Origin: Brumimicrobium salinarum
GTDB lineage: Bacteria > Bacteroidota > Bacteroidia > Flavobacteriales_D > Crocinitomicaceae
NCBI RefSeq assembly: GCF_002844555.1
Contig: NZ_PJNI01000005.1
Coordinates: forward strand, 1 to 64,000
Reading direction: 5' to 3'
Length of the DNA: 64,000 bases
Part shown: positions 8,881 through 18,306 of the stretch, piece after piece
Numbering within the stretch: position 1 is the first letter of the stretch
Layout: each line of letters opens with the position of its first letter
Made by a program: the position numbers and the translations under genes
The notes under the pieces: model-generated
What the model saw: the letters and a program-made list of their open reading frames with translations, nothing else
Database searches by the model: none
Told to the model about the DNA's origin: nothing

Positions 8881-9583
8881 ACAACAAATCATTCTTTTCT
8901 CTGGATTTGCAGGAATTACTGTATTTATAGGTGGACTTTTAGCCAATTTGTTTAATCATCACATTAAAGAAACACCCGTTAAGTACGAAATTACGCATAC
9001 AATGATGTCTTTTGGTGCAGGAATAATCCTCTCTGCTTTAGCATTGGTTTTAATTCCGAAAGCCATGGACGAATTGAATTTATTTCCCATGATAATATCG
9101 TTTTCAATTGGTGCATTTGTCTTTTTTTTAATCGATCAATATTTAGCTAAAAAAGGAGGTCAGACCGCTACCCTACTTGCCATGATGATGGATTTCGTTC
9201 CTGAAGCAATTGCATTGGGAGCTGTGTTTGCAATCGAACCAAATACGGCCATTTTGTTGGCTATTTTTATTGGTTTACAAAACTTACCCGAAGCATTTAA
9301 TTCGTTTCGAGACTTAGTACAAAGTGGATTTACACCTCAAAAAACACTCATTATTTTCTTTTTCTTAAGCTTTTTTGGAATTGGGGGAGCGTTAATTGGT
9401 CATTTTTTCTTGAGTGATCAACCACAACTCACAGCATTATTGATGAGTTTTGCCAGCGGAGGAATTCTTTACCTGCTGATTCAAGACATAATTCCAGAAA
9501 GTAAACTCCAAAAGAATTACTTAATTTCTCTCGGTGCTGCTGTAGGATTTTTAGTTGGAATTATTGGAGAAAAGATTGTTTAA
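8876..9583 (+). CDS. ZIP family metal transporter
   Basis: A 235-residue inner-membrane protein with about seven to eight hydrophobic segments. The family motif is seen in 'MMDFVPEAIALGAV' (about 103-116) and 'GLQNLPEAFNSF' (about 133-144), the paired helices that form the metal site in ZIP transporters. It should import divalent metal such as zinc, iron or manganese; the usual first His of the HxxPE motif is Asp here, as in several bacterial relatives, so specificity is uncertain. Its stop codon coincides with the TTAA target duplication of a MITE-like element. Confidence 0.85.
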   Translation: MLQQIILFSGFAGITVFIGGLLANLFNHHIKETPVKYEITHTMMSFGAGIILSALALVLIPKAMDELNLFPMIISFSIGAFVFFLIDQYLAKKGGQTATLLAMMMDFVPEAIALGAVFAIEPNTAILLAIFIGLQNLPEAFNSFRDLVQSGFTPQKTLIIFFFLSFFGIGGALIGHFFLSDQPQLTALLMSFASGGILYLLIQDIIPESKLQKNYLISLGAAVGFLVGIIGEKIV

Positions 9584-9847
9584 CCCGGATTATTAACTCC
9601 TTTAGTCGTTGAGCTCGCAGGCTCGGTTCATGCATTTAATTTTAAATCTATTCTAGGCACAAGACCTAAAGTAATATATGTATATTTCGCAGGGCTTGTA
9701 ACGACGAATAGATCAAAATTAAATCAAAATCTTACAAATACACAAATACCCAAAAATGGGTTTCTCAAATTTTACAGGAAATACAGTTAAAATACTGACT
9801 TACAGATGTTAATATTCTTAAACTTTAAGATTGGTGAATAATTCGGG
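9584..9847. mobile_element. MITE-like element, copy 1 (rearranged)
   Basis: 264 bp, flanked by direct TTAA at 9580-9583 and 9848-9851. The left 47 bp are identical to the left terminal inverted repeat of the copy at 42119-42333. The right terminal repeat has lost 34 bp, leaving '..GGTGAA/TAATTCGGG'. Relative to copy 2 it carries 83 extra bp at 9650-9732, which form inverted repeats (TCTATTC / GAATAGA with flanking A/T arms). No coding sequence. It would need a transposase supplied from elsewhere. Confidence 0.8.
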
Positions 9848-9905
9848 TTAAGACAACAAACATTGAACAAGATCCTATTTTGAGTGTTTTCTTAAAAAAA
9901 CAACA

Positions 9906-10493
9906 ATGAAAATATTCTTTATCATTTTAGGAGTCATTATTTCCGCTTTTATTGCTGTTCAAATTTATGCTATGAGCATTAGAAAAGACTCTGAAACTTA
10001 TCCCTACGAAGTTGTAAAAAAATATGAAAACTTCGAAATTCGAGAATATGAATCACGCTTATTTTCAACCGTAAAGCTCGATACTAAAGATTATGACCAA
10101 GCTTCTCGTGAAGGATTTTCAATTTTGGCAGCTTATATTTTTGGAGGGAATGACAAAAACGAAAAAATAGCCATGACCTCTCCAGTTAAAATGTCATTAG
10201 AAGATTCCATGACCGTAATGTTTATGGTTCCTGAAGACAAAAAGCAGGAGGATTTACCAAATCCAAACACCTCTAAAATTGAATTCCAGACAGCACCTCA
10301 TAAAAAAGTAGCAGCCATTACATTTGCTGGTTGGGCAAGTGCGGAAAAGATTGAAAAATATAAAAATCAACTCATTAAATTATTAAAAGAAGAGAACATT
10401 GCCCACACCCAAAACTTTTTCTTTTTAGGGTATAATCCTCCTTTTGATGTGGTAAATCGTAGGAATGAAGTGATTGTTGAGTTATCTCAATAG
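9906..10493 (+). CDS. SOUL family heme-binding protein
   Basis: 195 residues with an N-terminal membrane anchor (about residues 2-22) and a SOUL/HBP domain: 'YPYEVVKKYENFEIREYES' at the start of the domain, 'GGNDKNEKIAMTSPVKM' in the middle and 'FLGYNPPFDVVNRRNEV' at the end. SOUL proteins bind tetrapyrroles, but the bacterial role is unclear. The MITE-like element ends 54 bp before the start. It stands as a single gene, 60 bp from the outer-membrane protein downstream, and may share its transcript. Confidence 0.9.
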   Translation: MKIFFIILGVIISAFIAVQIYAMSIRKDSETYPYEVVKKYENFEIREYESRLFSTVKLDTKDYDQASREGFSILAAYIFGGNDKNEKIAMTSPVKMSLEDSMTVMFMVPEDKKQEDLPNPNTSKIEFQTAPHKKVAAITFAGWASAEKIEKYKNQLIKLLKEENIAHTQNFFFLGYNPPFDVVNRRNEVIVELSQ

Positions 10494-10553
10494 ATTTTCA
10501 TAGTGCTGGATTTATTTAATTATATTTATGATTGTTTTTATAAATTCAATTTG

Positions 10554-11450
10554 ATGAATAAACTATTAAAAGCCTCATTCCTTTGCATCATTTTTTGCCT
10601 TTTCATTCCTGCTATTCAGGCGCAAGACAACTTAAGTAGAGATTCTATTTCGACATATAATTTCTATACAAAATTCGGTTCTGGATTAACTCTCCCCACT
10701 TACCGAGACTTTGCCACCTCTCCTCTATTTTACAGCGGAATTGGACTTCACCTGAGTTCGGCATGGCTTAAAAAATCGGAAGAAAGAGAACGCATCTTTA
10801 AAATTGGGATGAATATTAGTGCGCTCACTGCTCGCATTTCTCAAAGTGATCTAATTCAGCCTTCAACGCTCGGATTTATGGGGAATTTCAATTTATTTTA
10901 TCAACAATTATGGAAAATTGAATATTTGTCTAACCAAAAAAACAATACGAAAGTTGGTGGTGCATTACAATTAACACAAAACGTTCGTGGGAATCCGGCT
11001 TTACAGAACAATGCGATGGGTTTAGAAAACCTTTCAAATTTATCAGCAGCTGCGCAATGGACACGAGACATTTCAAGAGTTCAAGAGAAACAGCTGAATT
11101 TATGGATTTGGAAACCGACTTTAAAACCTATAAAGAGAGATTTGCGCGTTTTACTTAATGTAGGGATTTTAAATTTTAATTATCGACCTGGATATGCTTA
11201 TTCTTATGATGGCGAATTAAAAGGAACAGAGACAAATCCTGTGGAGTGGGCTTTCGAAAACTACAAATGGTCGCTTAATGGATGGCGATTACAAACTCAA
11301 ATTGAATACATCAAATATTTACCTAATGGAAATGCCCGAAGTTTATCTTATGTGTGGCAAGCAGCCCATGCCCCTGGAAAATTCGAAGACTTCCAAATGG
11401 CTAGTCATCGTTTGCAATACACCATTTATTTTCACACCAAAAAACGCTAA
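10554..11450 (+). CDS. Putative outer-membrane beta-barrel protein
   Basis: 298 residues from ATG 10554, giving a signal peptide ending 'FIPAIQAQ'; an upstream TTG or GTG would add 17 residues in front of the signal and is unlikely. The mature sequence alternates aromatic and polar residues in strand-like stretches and ends in 'HRLQYTIYFHTKKR', consistent with a barrel. No specific family recognised. It is 3 bp upstream of the S41 peptidase gene, so they are probably one operon. Confidence 0.65.
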   Translation: MNKLLKASFLCIIFCLFIPAIQAQDNLSRDSISTYNFYTKFGSGLTLPTYRDFATSPLFYSGIGLHLSSAWLKKSEERERIFKIGMNISALTARISQSDLIQPSTLGFMGNFNLFYQQLWKIEYLSNQKNNTKVGGALQLTQNVRGNPALQNNAMGLENLSNLSAAAQWTRDISRVQEKQLNLWIWKPTLKPIKRDLRVLLNVGILNFNYRPGYAYSYDGELKGTETNPVEWAFENYKWSLNGWRLQTQIEYIKYLPNGNARSLSYVWQAAHAPGKFEDFQMASHRLQYTIYFHTKKR

Positions 11451-11453
11451 ATC

Positions 11454-12449
11454 ATGAAAAAACTTATTTTTATTTTATCCATTTTGGTCTTTTCCTCTTG
11501 TGAGAAAGCACTTTTCAGACCTGATGAAGGTTCTACCGACGCTCTAAAAAACTTCGACTATTTATGGAACGAAGTAGACAAAAAGTATAGTTACTTTGAA
11601 CTAAAAGATATAGATTGGGATGCAGTTAAGAGCACATATCGCCCACAATTGAATGAAAACTCAAGTGTAATTGAGTTATTTGAAGTCATGGCAGACATGA
11701 TGAACGAGTTGCGAGATGATCACTCAAATTTGATTTCTCCTTTCAATGTTTCTCGTTATAATGTAGCCTTAAATAGTCCAAAAAACTATCGCGCAAGAAC
11801 CATCAACGAGCATTATCTAACTGATCCGTGGAGCACTGGCGCCTTAAAACATGATTTTTTAAGCAATAAAGAAATCGGCTACATTCGTTATGGTAGTTTT
11901 TTATCGAATTTTAGCGCTTCTCAAATGGATTTAGTGCTTTCACGATACGAAAACACCAAAGGAATCATTTTAGATTTAAGAGAAAACGGAGGTGGTAGTA
12001 TTTTTAATGTTCCTCTTTTATTGGGGCGTTTTACAGACAAAGAAACTTTGGTTGGATACAGTATCACCAGGAACGGACCTAAACCCAATGATTTTGGTGA
12101 AAAAGAAGATTTCTACGTTACGCCTTCAGCTAATAAAAAGTATACAAAACCAGTTGTAGTCTTAATCGACCGTGGTTCATATAGCGCAACAACGTTCTTT
12201 GCAATGGCGACAAAAGCTTTTGCTAACATTACTTTAATTGGTGACACTACTGGTGGTGGCGGCGGATTACCCAACGGTGGACAATTACCCAATGGTTGGA
12301 CATATCGATTTAGCATTAGTCAATTACTAGACATTAATGAAAACAATTATGCTGAAAACGGTGTTCCAGCAGATATAAACGTTGCTTTTGACTGGAATGA
12401 CTTAACGAAAGATGAAATTTTGGATAGAGCAATTTTAGAGTTGGATTAA
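11454..12449 (+). CDS. S41 family peptidase, lipoprotein
   Basis: 331 residues. A lipoprotein signal (MKKLIFILSILVFSSC, Cys16) is followed by a helical cap and the C-terminal-processing peptidase fold. 'GIILDLRENGGGSIFNVPLL' (about 168-187) is the substrate-binding strand, and 'LIDRGSYSATTFFAMATKA' carries the catalytic Ser. There is no PDZ domain between cap and catalytic domain, so this resembles the tricorn-like or interphotoreceptor-retinoid-type S41 members rather than CtpA. It follows the outer-membrane protein gene by 3 bp and is probably anchored in the periplasm. Substrate unknown. Confidence 0.85.
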   Translation: MKKLIFILSILVFSSCEKALFRPDEGSTDALKNFDYLWNEVDKKYSYFELKDIDWDAVKSTYRPQLNENSSVIELFEVMADMMNELRDDHSNLISPFNVSRYNVALNSPKNYRARTINEHYLTDPWSTGALKHDFLSNKEIGYIRYGSFLSNFSASQMDLVLSRYENTKGIILDLRENGGGSIFNVPLLLGRFTDKETLVGYSITRNGPKPNDFGEKEDFYVTPSANKKYTKPVVVLIDRGSYSATTFFAMATKAFANITLIGDTTGGGGGLPNGGQLPNGWTYRFSISQLLDINENNYAENGVPADINVAFDWNDLTKDEILDRAILELD

Positions 12450-12758
12450 AAACAAATCAATTGATAATCAAATAAAAATCGAAAACATGGGGTTGAAACC
12501 CCATGACCCATGGTTATTTATTTTAATTAGGTTAGTACTGATGGAACTTTTCCACCGTTTATATATGCCATTTGATTTAGATTTTGACATAACTCTACAT
12601 TAAGATAGAAAAATAATTAGAATAAAAATTAAGATTCTGATATGTTTCTTTGAAAAGAAATATTCATTAAATAAAGATTCTAAGTTTAAATCTCCTTGCA
12701 AATGATAAACAATCCTTGTATCTTCATCAATCGAAAACCATTAGAATAAATCCAGAAT
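12450..12758. other. Intergenic region before the YhaO/YhaN pair
   Basis: 309 bp, AT-rich and without coding sequence. A short GC-containing hairpin (CATGGGGT / ACCCCATG, 12486-12504) lies 36 bp after the S41 peptidase and may terminate it, but it lacks a T run. Nothing else stands out. Confidence 0.5.
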
Positions 12759-14051
12759 ATGGCACTAAAAATACTTGTCACCGGCGATATACATATCGGA
12801 AAAAAATCATCAAGCACACCTGAAAACACTCCAATCAGCGCAACGAAAACAACTTGGTTGAAATTGGTTGATTACGCGATTCAAAATAAGATTGATGCCG
12901 TGGCCCTAACGGGAGATGTAGTAGATCAAAACAACAGGTATTTTGAAGCGATTGGTCCTTTGCAATCAGGATTTGAACGTTTGCTAAAAGCCAATATCGA
13001 AGTTTTTATGGTGTCTGGAAATCATGATTACAAGGTTTTATCTCAATTGGTAGACAATGAGAAATATCCTAACATTCATTTACTTGGAAAAGGTGGAACC
13101 TGGGAAATGAAAACTTTTGAGAAAGGCTCAGATAAACTGCAATTTGTTGGTTGGTCATTTCCATCAAACCATTTTCATGATAGTCCCTTACTTTCATTTA
13201 ATCTTCCAGCTTTAAACAAAGCTATTCCATCTATCGGTTTATTGCACGGAGATGTTGATGTTCCCGACAGTCGATACGCTCCAATAAACTCCAATCAGTT
13301 TTTAAATCTCCCCGTAAATGCATGGATGCTTGGACATATTCACAAACCGCAAATCATTAATAACGCAGAACCTTTGGTGCTCTATCCTGGCTCTCCTCAT
13401 GCTTTAAGTGCAAAAGAAACAGGAGCGCACGGACCAGTTTTGCTTACCATTCAATCTCCGACTTCTATTGAAAAAACGAATATTTCACTTTCTCCTGTTC
13501 GATATGAATCAGTTGATATTGACTTATCTGATTTGAATACGCAAGAATGGGTTAGAAATAAAGTAACGCAAACATTAATCGATTTTGCAGAAAATATGGT
13601 TGATGAATTGGAACATGTTGCATTTTTGATATTTGACATTCATTTAATCGGTCGAAACAGCAACATTGAACAAGCGATAAATTGGGTAAGACCAATCATC
13701 GATGATTTTTCAAATGAAGTGAGTACAACTGAAACATTATGTACGGTTCGAAAAGTAAAAAACTTTCTAAAATCAAAGGTAGACAACTTAGAAGAACTTG
13801 CTAAAGTAGCATCTCCAACAGGAGTTTTGGCACAAACTATTCTTGCATTAGAAAAAGGAGAAAGCACTGCTTTTGCTGACCAATTATTAGAAAAATGGGA
13901 GCAGAAACAAGAACAGATTCGTCAATTACCCGTTTATCAACCCATTCAACAAAGTGAACGCTTCGACATTGAAAACCATGAAAACAGAACTTCTTTTTTG
14001 ATGAATGAATGCAACAAAATACTCACCGAATTAATCGAACAACAAAAATGA
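12759..14051 (+). CDS. Metallophosphoesterase, YhaO/SbcD/Mre11-like nuclease subunit
   Basis: 430 residues with all calcineurin-like phosphoesterase motifs in order: 'GDIHIG' (9-14), 'GDVVD' (about 51-55), 'GNHDY' (about 87-91), 'LLHGDVDV' (about 163) and 'GHIHKP' (about 192), followed by a C-terminal capping region. By family it is a Mn-dependent DNA nuclease acting in a complex with a Rad50-like ATPase. The partner gene overlaps its stop by 4 bp (ATGA), as in the B. subtilis yhaO-yhaN arrangement. A role in DNA end processing is inferred. Confidence 0.88.
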   Translation: MALKILVTGDIHIGKKSSSTPENTPISATKTTWLKLVDYAIQNKIDAVALTGDVVDQNNRYFEAIGPLQSGFERLLKANIEVFMVSGNHDYKVLSQLVDNEKYPNIHLLGKGGTWEMKTFEKGSDKLQFVGWSFPSNHFHDSPLLSFNLPALNKAIPSIGLLHGDVDVPDSRYAPINSNQFLNLPVNAWMLGHIHKPQIINNAEPLVLYPGSPHALSAKETGAHGPVLLTIQSPTSIEKTNISLSPVRYESVDIDLSDLNTQEWVRNKVTQTLIDFAENMVDELEHVAFLIFDIHLIGRNSNIEQAINWVRPIIDDFSNEVSTTETLCTVRKVKNFLKSKVDNLEELAKVASPTGVLAQTILALEKGESTAFADQLLEKWEQKQEQIRQLPVYQPIQQSERFDIENHENRTSFLMNECNKILTELIEQQK

Positions 14052-17000
14052 AAAAGTCACCTTACACTATACATTCACTTTCTATTAGAAAAGCACCAGG
14101 TTTTATACATGGACTTCAAAACATTGATGAACTTGCGCCAAATGTGAACATTATAGCGGGGCCAAATGCTTCTGGAAAAAGCACAACTGCAAGAGCGATT
14201 CAAGAATTGATTTGGAAAAATGAGATTGAAAACCTAAGCTTACACGGTACAGTTAAAATTGATGCATCCCAATGGGAAGTAGATATTGATGCCGGCCACA
14301 TAAGAAGTGAAAGAAACGGAATTAATGAAGAAATCACAGGACTTCCTCCAAAAGAAGGACACCAGAAGTACCTGCTGGCTTTACATAATTTTGTGGAAGG
14401 AAATGAAAATGATCTTGCCAAAGAAATTGTAAAACAATCAATTGGAGGTTATGATTTAGAAGCTGCCAAAAACAAGTTAGAATATTCTGGTTCTATAAAT
14501 AAAAGGAAGTCTAAAGAGTTTAAAAACCTGAGTGAAATTGAGAATAAATTCCGAGAAGTTCGAAATCAACATAAAGCCTTAAAAAGTGAGGAAGAAAAAC
14601 TAGCTCAACTCAACAAGGATAAAGACAAAGCAATAGAAGCAGATAAATTAAGTCAGTTCTATTTAAAAGTAAAAACCTATTTAACTGCAAAAAGTGAATA
14701 CACTCAATTAACGCGTGAACTCAACTCATTTCCAAAAGAATTAGAAAAAATCAATGGAGATGAACCTGAACAGATTCAGAATTTAAAAACAGATGTAAAC
14801 GCTTGTCAGGCCAAGATTAATACAGCTCAAAAACAGATTAAAGCGAGTGAAAATCAATTAAAATCTTTGAAATTAAATCCTGAAGAAATAGACCAATCAA
14901 AGATTCAAGAGCTTGAAGAAAGAATTAAAGTTTTAGCCGAAAATCATCGTGAGGTTAATCAATTAAAAGTAGAAATTGAAAAAGCGAAAACTGTTGAAAA
15001 AAATTCGATTTCTGCCATTGATGAGAACATAAACCCGGATGATTGGCAAGGTGTAAACCTAGAGAACGTTAAGGGACTCGACACTTTATACCGTGAAGCG
15101 CAACAAGTCTTGGGAGAAAAATATTGGCTTGAAGCTGAAATAATAGATTTAGAGCAAGAGCTTAATCAGCAAAAAGATTTAAGTCACGATGAAAACACTT
15201 ACAATTTAGGAATTAACGCCTTATCAGCTTGGTTAAAAGAGCCTGTTCAATTTGAACAAGCAGGAATTTCACTGAGTAAAGTAATGCTCATCGCGAGTTT
15301 TGCAGTATTGACATCAATTCTAGGTTTTTTTCTAGGTTGGATTGGTATTGCAGCTTCAGTTATTTTTGTTGGAATTGCTTATTTCATGGCTAAAAATACT
15401 TCATCCAATTCGGCTCCTCAGTCGAGCACTTTAAAGATTAGACGTGAAGATTTTTTAAAAACTGGTTTGACTCCTCCTGAAAGTTGGGAAACTGACAAAA
15501 TCATTGAAAGACTCGAAGAATTATTTGTTGCATTGTCAAAATCGAAAGAAAATGAAGAACTTGAAAGACGATTAAACACTTGTAAAACCAAGCTAGATAA
15601 ATTAGAAGATAAGATTAACAGCGTAAACACGGAACGTGAAAAGTGGCTCACAAAACTTCAAAGTGTACCTAGTTTTCCTACAATAGATCAAACTGATTTC
15701 AGTAGTTTGTATTTTTATCTTGTTCAGGTTCAGAAATGGCAAGAAGCTAATGTAAATCGTAAGTCTCTGGAATCAGCATTCGAGATAGCAAATAAAAATA
15801 TCCAAGAAATTTTAGACATTATAAACACAATTTTTGTCAAGGCTAATTTTGAAAAAGCTTCAGATTTAATTTCTGCGGAATCTTTGGCACGCGAATTAAA
15901 AGAGGAAAGTCAAATTTTTAAAAATGAGAATGACGAAATAGACAGAAATAGAAGTATTGAAGAAGAACAGCAAAAGGCATTAGACACTTACAATCAGCGT
16001 TTGCAAACCATTTATGACAAAATTGGAATCCAAGAACATCAACAAAATGAGTTGGAAGAATTGATTCAACAAAAAGGAAATTACAATGCTACAAAGGACA
16101 AACATTTTGCTGCAAAACAAAATTTCAACAAGCTAGATCACGCGTTACAAGAGCATTCTCTTTTTAATGAATATAAGAACGAAATATCAACACTCGCCAT
16201 AGATGAAGCAGCTGAAAAGCAGCAATTTTTCACCGAAGCGGCTAAAGAATTAGATGAAATAAAAGAAGAGATTACTCAAATTAAAACAAGAATTGAGGAA
16301 AAAAAGAAAGGCCATGAATTAGAAGATGTACTTATTCAAAAAGACGAAGCATTGGAAGTGCTTTATCAAGATTACGAAAATCATTTAACCAGTGTTACGG
16401 GAAGCTTAATTATTGAAGCTTTAAAAGAAGAAACGCAACACAAAAACAGACCTGAGGTTTTCAACAAAGCAAATAAGTTGTTCAATCAAATTACATTAGG
16501 AAGGTATGAATTGATATTAAACGAAGGTAACGACGTGCAGTTCCAGGCTTTCGACACCAATTTGAAACGCAGCTTTAGGTTGACAGAACTTTCTACAGGA
16601 ACACGCGTTCAACTTTTACTTGCCGTTCGCTTAGCCTATATTGAAACTGTTGAATCTGTTGTGAGGCTGCCTATTTTAGCGGATGAATTATTGGCCAACA
16701 GTGATGATGAAAGAGCGCAAGCCATAATTGAAGCATTGATTGAAATCAGCCGAAAAGGTCGTCAAGTTTTTTATTTTACAGCACAAGAAGATGAAGTAAA
16801 AAAATGGCAAACTTATTTATCAAAAACGAATCTTGAAAGCAAAGTCATTCGATTAAACAGCGAAGGAAATGAAGTTATTTCATCTGATCAATTTAAAACT
16901 GAATTCAGCGGTTTTCAGTTAACACATAAAATCCCTTCGCCATCAGGTAAGACACATCAAGAATATAAAGATTTTATTGCTGTTCCATCATTTAATGTTT

Positions 17001-17536
17001 TGACCCAAAACCTTGGTAAAATGTCACTTTGGTACCTTGTAGAAGATTTAGATTTACTTCATTCAGCCTTAGAGAAAGGAATAAAAACATGGGGGCAATT
17101 AGAAAGTTATCACAAAAATAAAGGAAAGATTGAAAATTTAGATGAAGCTACTTTCACTCAACTTTCAAATCAAATCAATGTCTTAAAACGATTCCAAGAA
17201 CTGTATAAAACAGGGCGCAGTCTTCCAATTGACAGAAGTATTTTACAAAATTCAGATGCTGTTAGTTCTTCTTTTATTGACAAAGTCAGCGAAAAACTCA
17301 ATGATCTTAACGGAGATCCAAAAGCGCTTCTACAGGCATTAAATAATGGAGACGTTTCACGATTCAGAACAGATAACATCGAAGAATTAGAGAATTATTT
17401 GCTCACGCATCAATATATTGACAACAATGAAGTCCTCGATAATGAAGAGATCATGATTCGCTTACAGGCAGTGATTTCGAATAGTAATTTAAGCGTTGAA
17501 GATATTGAGCGTTTTTTAGAAAGGGTGGTAAGTTAG
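14048..17536 (+). CDS. YhaN/SbcC-like AAA ATPase with a membrane hairpin and long C-terminal extension
   Basis: 1162 residues from ATG 14048 (an in-frame ATG at 14009 lies inside the nuclease gene). The N-terminal ABC-type head has Walker A 'GPNASGKS' (38-45). Long coiled coils follow, interrupted at about 411-447 by a double hydrophobic hairpin (SKVMLIASFAVLTSILGFFL then a glycine turn) where Rad50/SbcC would have a CxxC zinc hook. The head resumes with the signature 'LSTGTRVQLLLAVRLAY' (about 846) and Walker B 'LPILADELL' (about 875). About 225 further residues past the ATPase match nothing I know. It should partner the upstream nuclease, perhaps tethered at the membrane like YhaN. Confidence 0.85.
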   Translation: MKKSPYTIHSLSIRKAPGFIHGLQNIDELAPNVNIIAGPNASGKSTTARAIQELIWKNEIENLSLHGTVKIDASQWEVDIDAGHIRSERNGINEEITGLPPKEGHQKYLLALHNFVEGNENDLAKEIVKQSIGGYDLEAAKNKLEYSGSINKRKSKEFKNLSEIENKFREVRNQHKALKSEEEKLAQLNKDKDKAIEADKLSQFYLKVKTYLTAKSEYTQLTRELNSFPKELEKINGDEPEQIQNLKTDVNACQAKINTAQKQIKASENQLKSLKLNPEEIDQSKIQELEERIKVLAENHREVNQLKVEIEKAKTVEKNSISAIDENINPDDWQGVNLENVKGLDTLYREAQQVLGEKYWLEAEIIDLEQELNQQKDLSHDENTYNLGINALSAWLKEPVQFEQAGISLSKVMLIASFAVLTSILGFFLGWIGIAASVIFVGIAYFMAKNTSSNSAPQSSTLKIRREDFLKTGLTPPESWETDKIIERLEELFVALSKSKENEELERRLNTCKTKLDKLEDKINSVNTEREKWLTKLQSVPSFPTIDQTDFSSLYFYLVQVQKWQEANVNRKSLESAFEIANKNIQEILDIINTIFVKANFEKASDLISAESLARELKEESQIFKNENDEIDRNRSIEEEQQKALDTYNQRLQTIYDKIGIQEHQQNELEELIQQKGNYNATKDKHFAAKQNFNKLDHALQEHSLFNEYKNEISTLAIDEAAEKQQFFTEAAKELDEIKEEITQIKTRIEEKKKGHELEDVLIQKDEALEVLYQDYENHLTSVTGSLIIEALKEETQHKNRPEVFNKANKLFNQITLGRYELILNEGNDVQFQAFDTNLKRSFRLTELSTGTRVQLLLAVRLAYIETVESVVRLPILADELLANSDDERAQAIIEALIEISRKGRQVFYFTAQEDEVKKWQTYLSKTNLESKVIRLNSEGNEVISSDQFKTEFSGFQLTHKIPSPSGKTHQEYKDFIAVPSFNVLTQNLGKMSLWYLVEDLDLLHSALEKGIKTWGQLESYHKNKGKIENLDEATFTQLSNQINVLKRFQELYKTGRSLPIDRSILQNSDAVSSSFIDKVSEKLNDLNGDPKALLQALNNGDVSRFRTDNIEELENYLLTHQYIDNNEVLDNEEIMIRLQAVISNSNLSVEDIERFLERVVS

Positions 17537-17566
17537 AAATAAAACTATTATTTGTAAACAATATTG

Positions 17567-17598
17567 ATAAATATTATTTATATTTACATTTTATAAAT
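17567..17598. promoter_or_regulatory. Candidate operator/promoter of the toxin-antitoxin pair
   Basis: A perfect inverted repeat ATAAATA-T-TATTTAT (17567-17581) is followed by TATTTA..TAAATA (17582-17598), ending 11 bp before the antitoxin ATG. CopG-type antitoxins usually repress their own promoter through such sites. The A/T-only content lowers confidence. Confidence 0.4.
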
Positions 17599-17608
17599 AC
17601 AAAGTATC

Positions 17609-17857
17609 ATGGCAACATTCACAAGTTCACTTCCAGATCACCTGCTTCAGCTTCTTGAAAAAAAAGCTAAAGCACTTGGTATGCCTAAAAACAAACTCAT
17701 TGAGAAAGCACTTACAATTTATTTGGATCAGCTGAATAAAAATGCTTATGCACAATCATTCAAACGTATGGCCAACGATAAAAACTTACTAACAATGGCC
17801 GAAGAAGGAATGGAGGATTATCTTTCTCAACTAGAAGCCGAAGATGAAAAAGATTAA
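17609..17857 (+). CDS. Ribbon-helix-helix (CopG family) antitoxin
   Basis: 82 residues. The N-terminus has an RHH pattern (beta strand 'MATFTSSLP', then two helices 'DHLLQLLEKKAKALGM' and 'PKNKLIEKALTIYLDQL'), followed by an acidic tail that would cover the toxin. It overlaps the PemK/MazF toxin gene by 14 bp, the usual antitoxin-first order. It should bind the A/T palindromes just upstream and neutralise the toxin. Confidence 0.85.
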   Translation: MATFTSSLPDHLLQLLEKKAKALGMPKNKLIEKALTIYLDQLNKNAYAQSFKRMANDKNLLTMAEEGMEDYLSQLEAEDEKD

Positions 17858-18185
17858 ACAACGTGACATTTGGCTCACTGATCTTGATCCAACAAAAGGT
17901 AGTGAACAGGCTGAGATTCGACCTGTAGTTATTATTAGTGGGGATTTAATGAACAAACATTTGAACGTCGTCATCACTTGTCCTTTAACAACTAAAATTA
18001 AAAACTACCAAGGAAATGTTGTTCTCTTACCCGATGATAAGAACCAACTTAAGCAAACATCAGAGATTTTAACTTTTCATTTGCGCTCAATGTCAAAAGA
18101 CCGACTTCTTAAAAAAGTGGGAGTTATTTCCAATGAAGAGCTTCAGCAAATTAAGAACTGTTTGGATGATATTTTAAGGTATTAA
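17844..18185 (+). CDS. MazF/PemK family toxin (endoribonuclease)
   Basis: 113 residues with the PemK/MazF opening 'QRDIWLTDLDPTKGSEQAEIRPVVIIS' read in pieces: the RxDIW strand, the 'GSE' loop and 'RPVVI'. 'VVITCPLTTKI' and 'HLRSMSKDRL' follow, matching the TCP-LT and R-S-R positions that form the RNase site. It should cleave mRNA when freed from the antitoxin. It is translationally coupled to the antitoxin by a 14-bp overlap. The pair sits between the YhaN-like gene and fabD; base composition does not differ visibly from the neighbours. Confidence 0.9.
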   Translation: MKKIKQRDIWLTDLDPTKGSEQAEIRPVVIISGDLMNKHLNVVITCPLTTKIKNYQGNVVLLPDDKNQLKQTSEILTFHLRSMSKDRLLKKVGVISNEELQQIKNCLDDILRY

Positions 18186-18306
18186 ATTAATGTGGTAGAA
18201 TAATATTGCTTAATACTACTATTTAAAAACCATTGAAAAATATCAAAAGAGAAGACATCGGTTGATTAGACAAAAAATTTTTAAATTCGCATAAAAATAG
18301 AAAAAT

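Noticed and set aside
14009-14047. Upstream ATG for the YhaN-like gene
   Set aside because: It lies inside the nuclease gene; ATG 14048 forms the normal 4-bp ATGA overlap and starts the family sequence.
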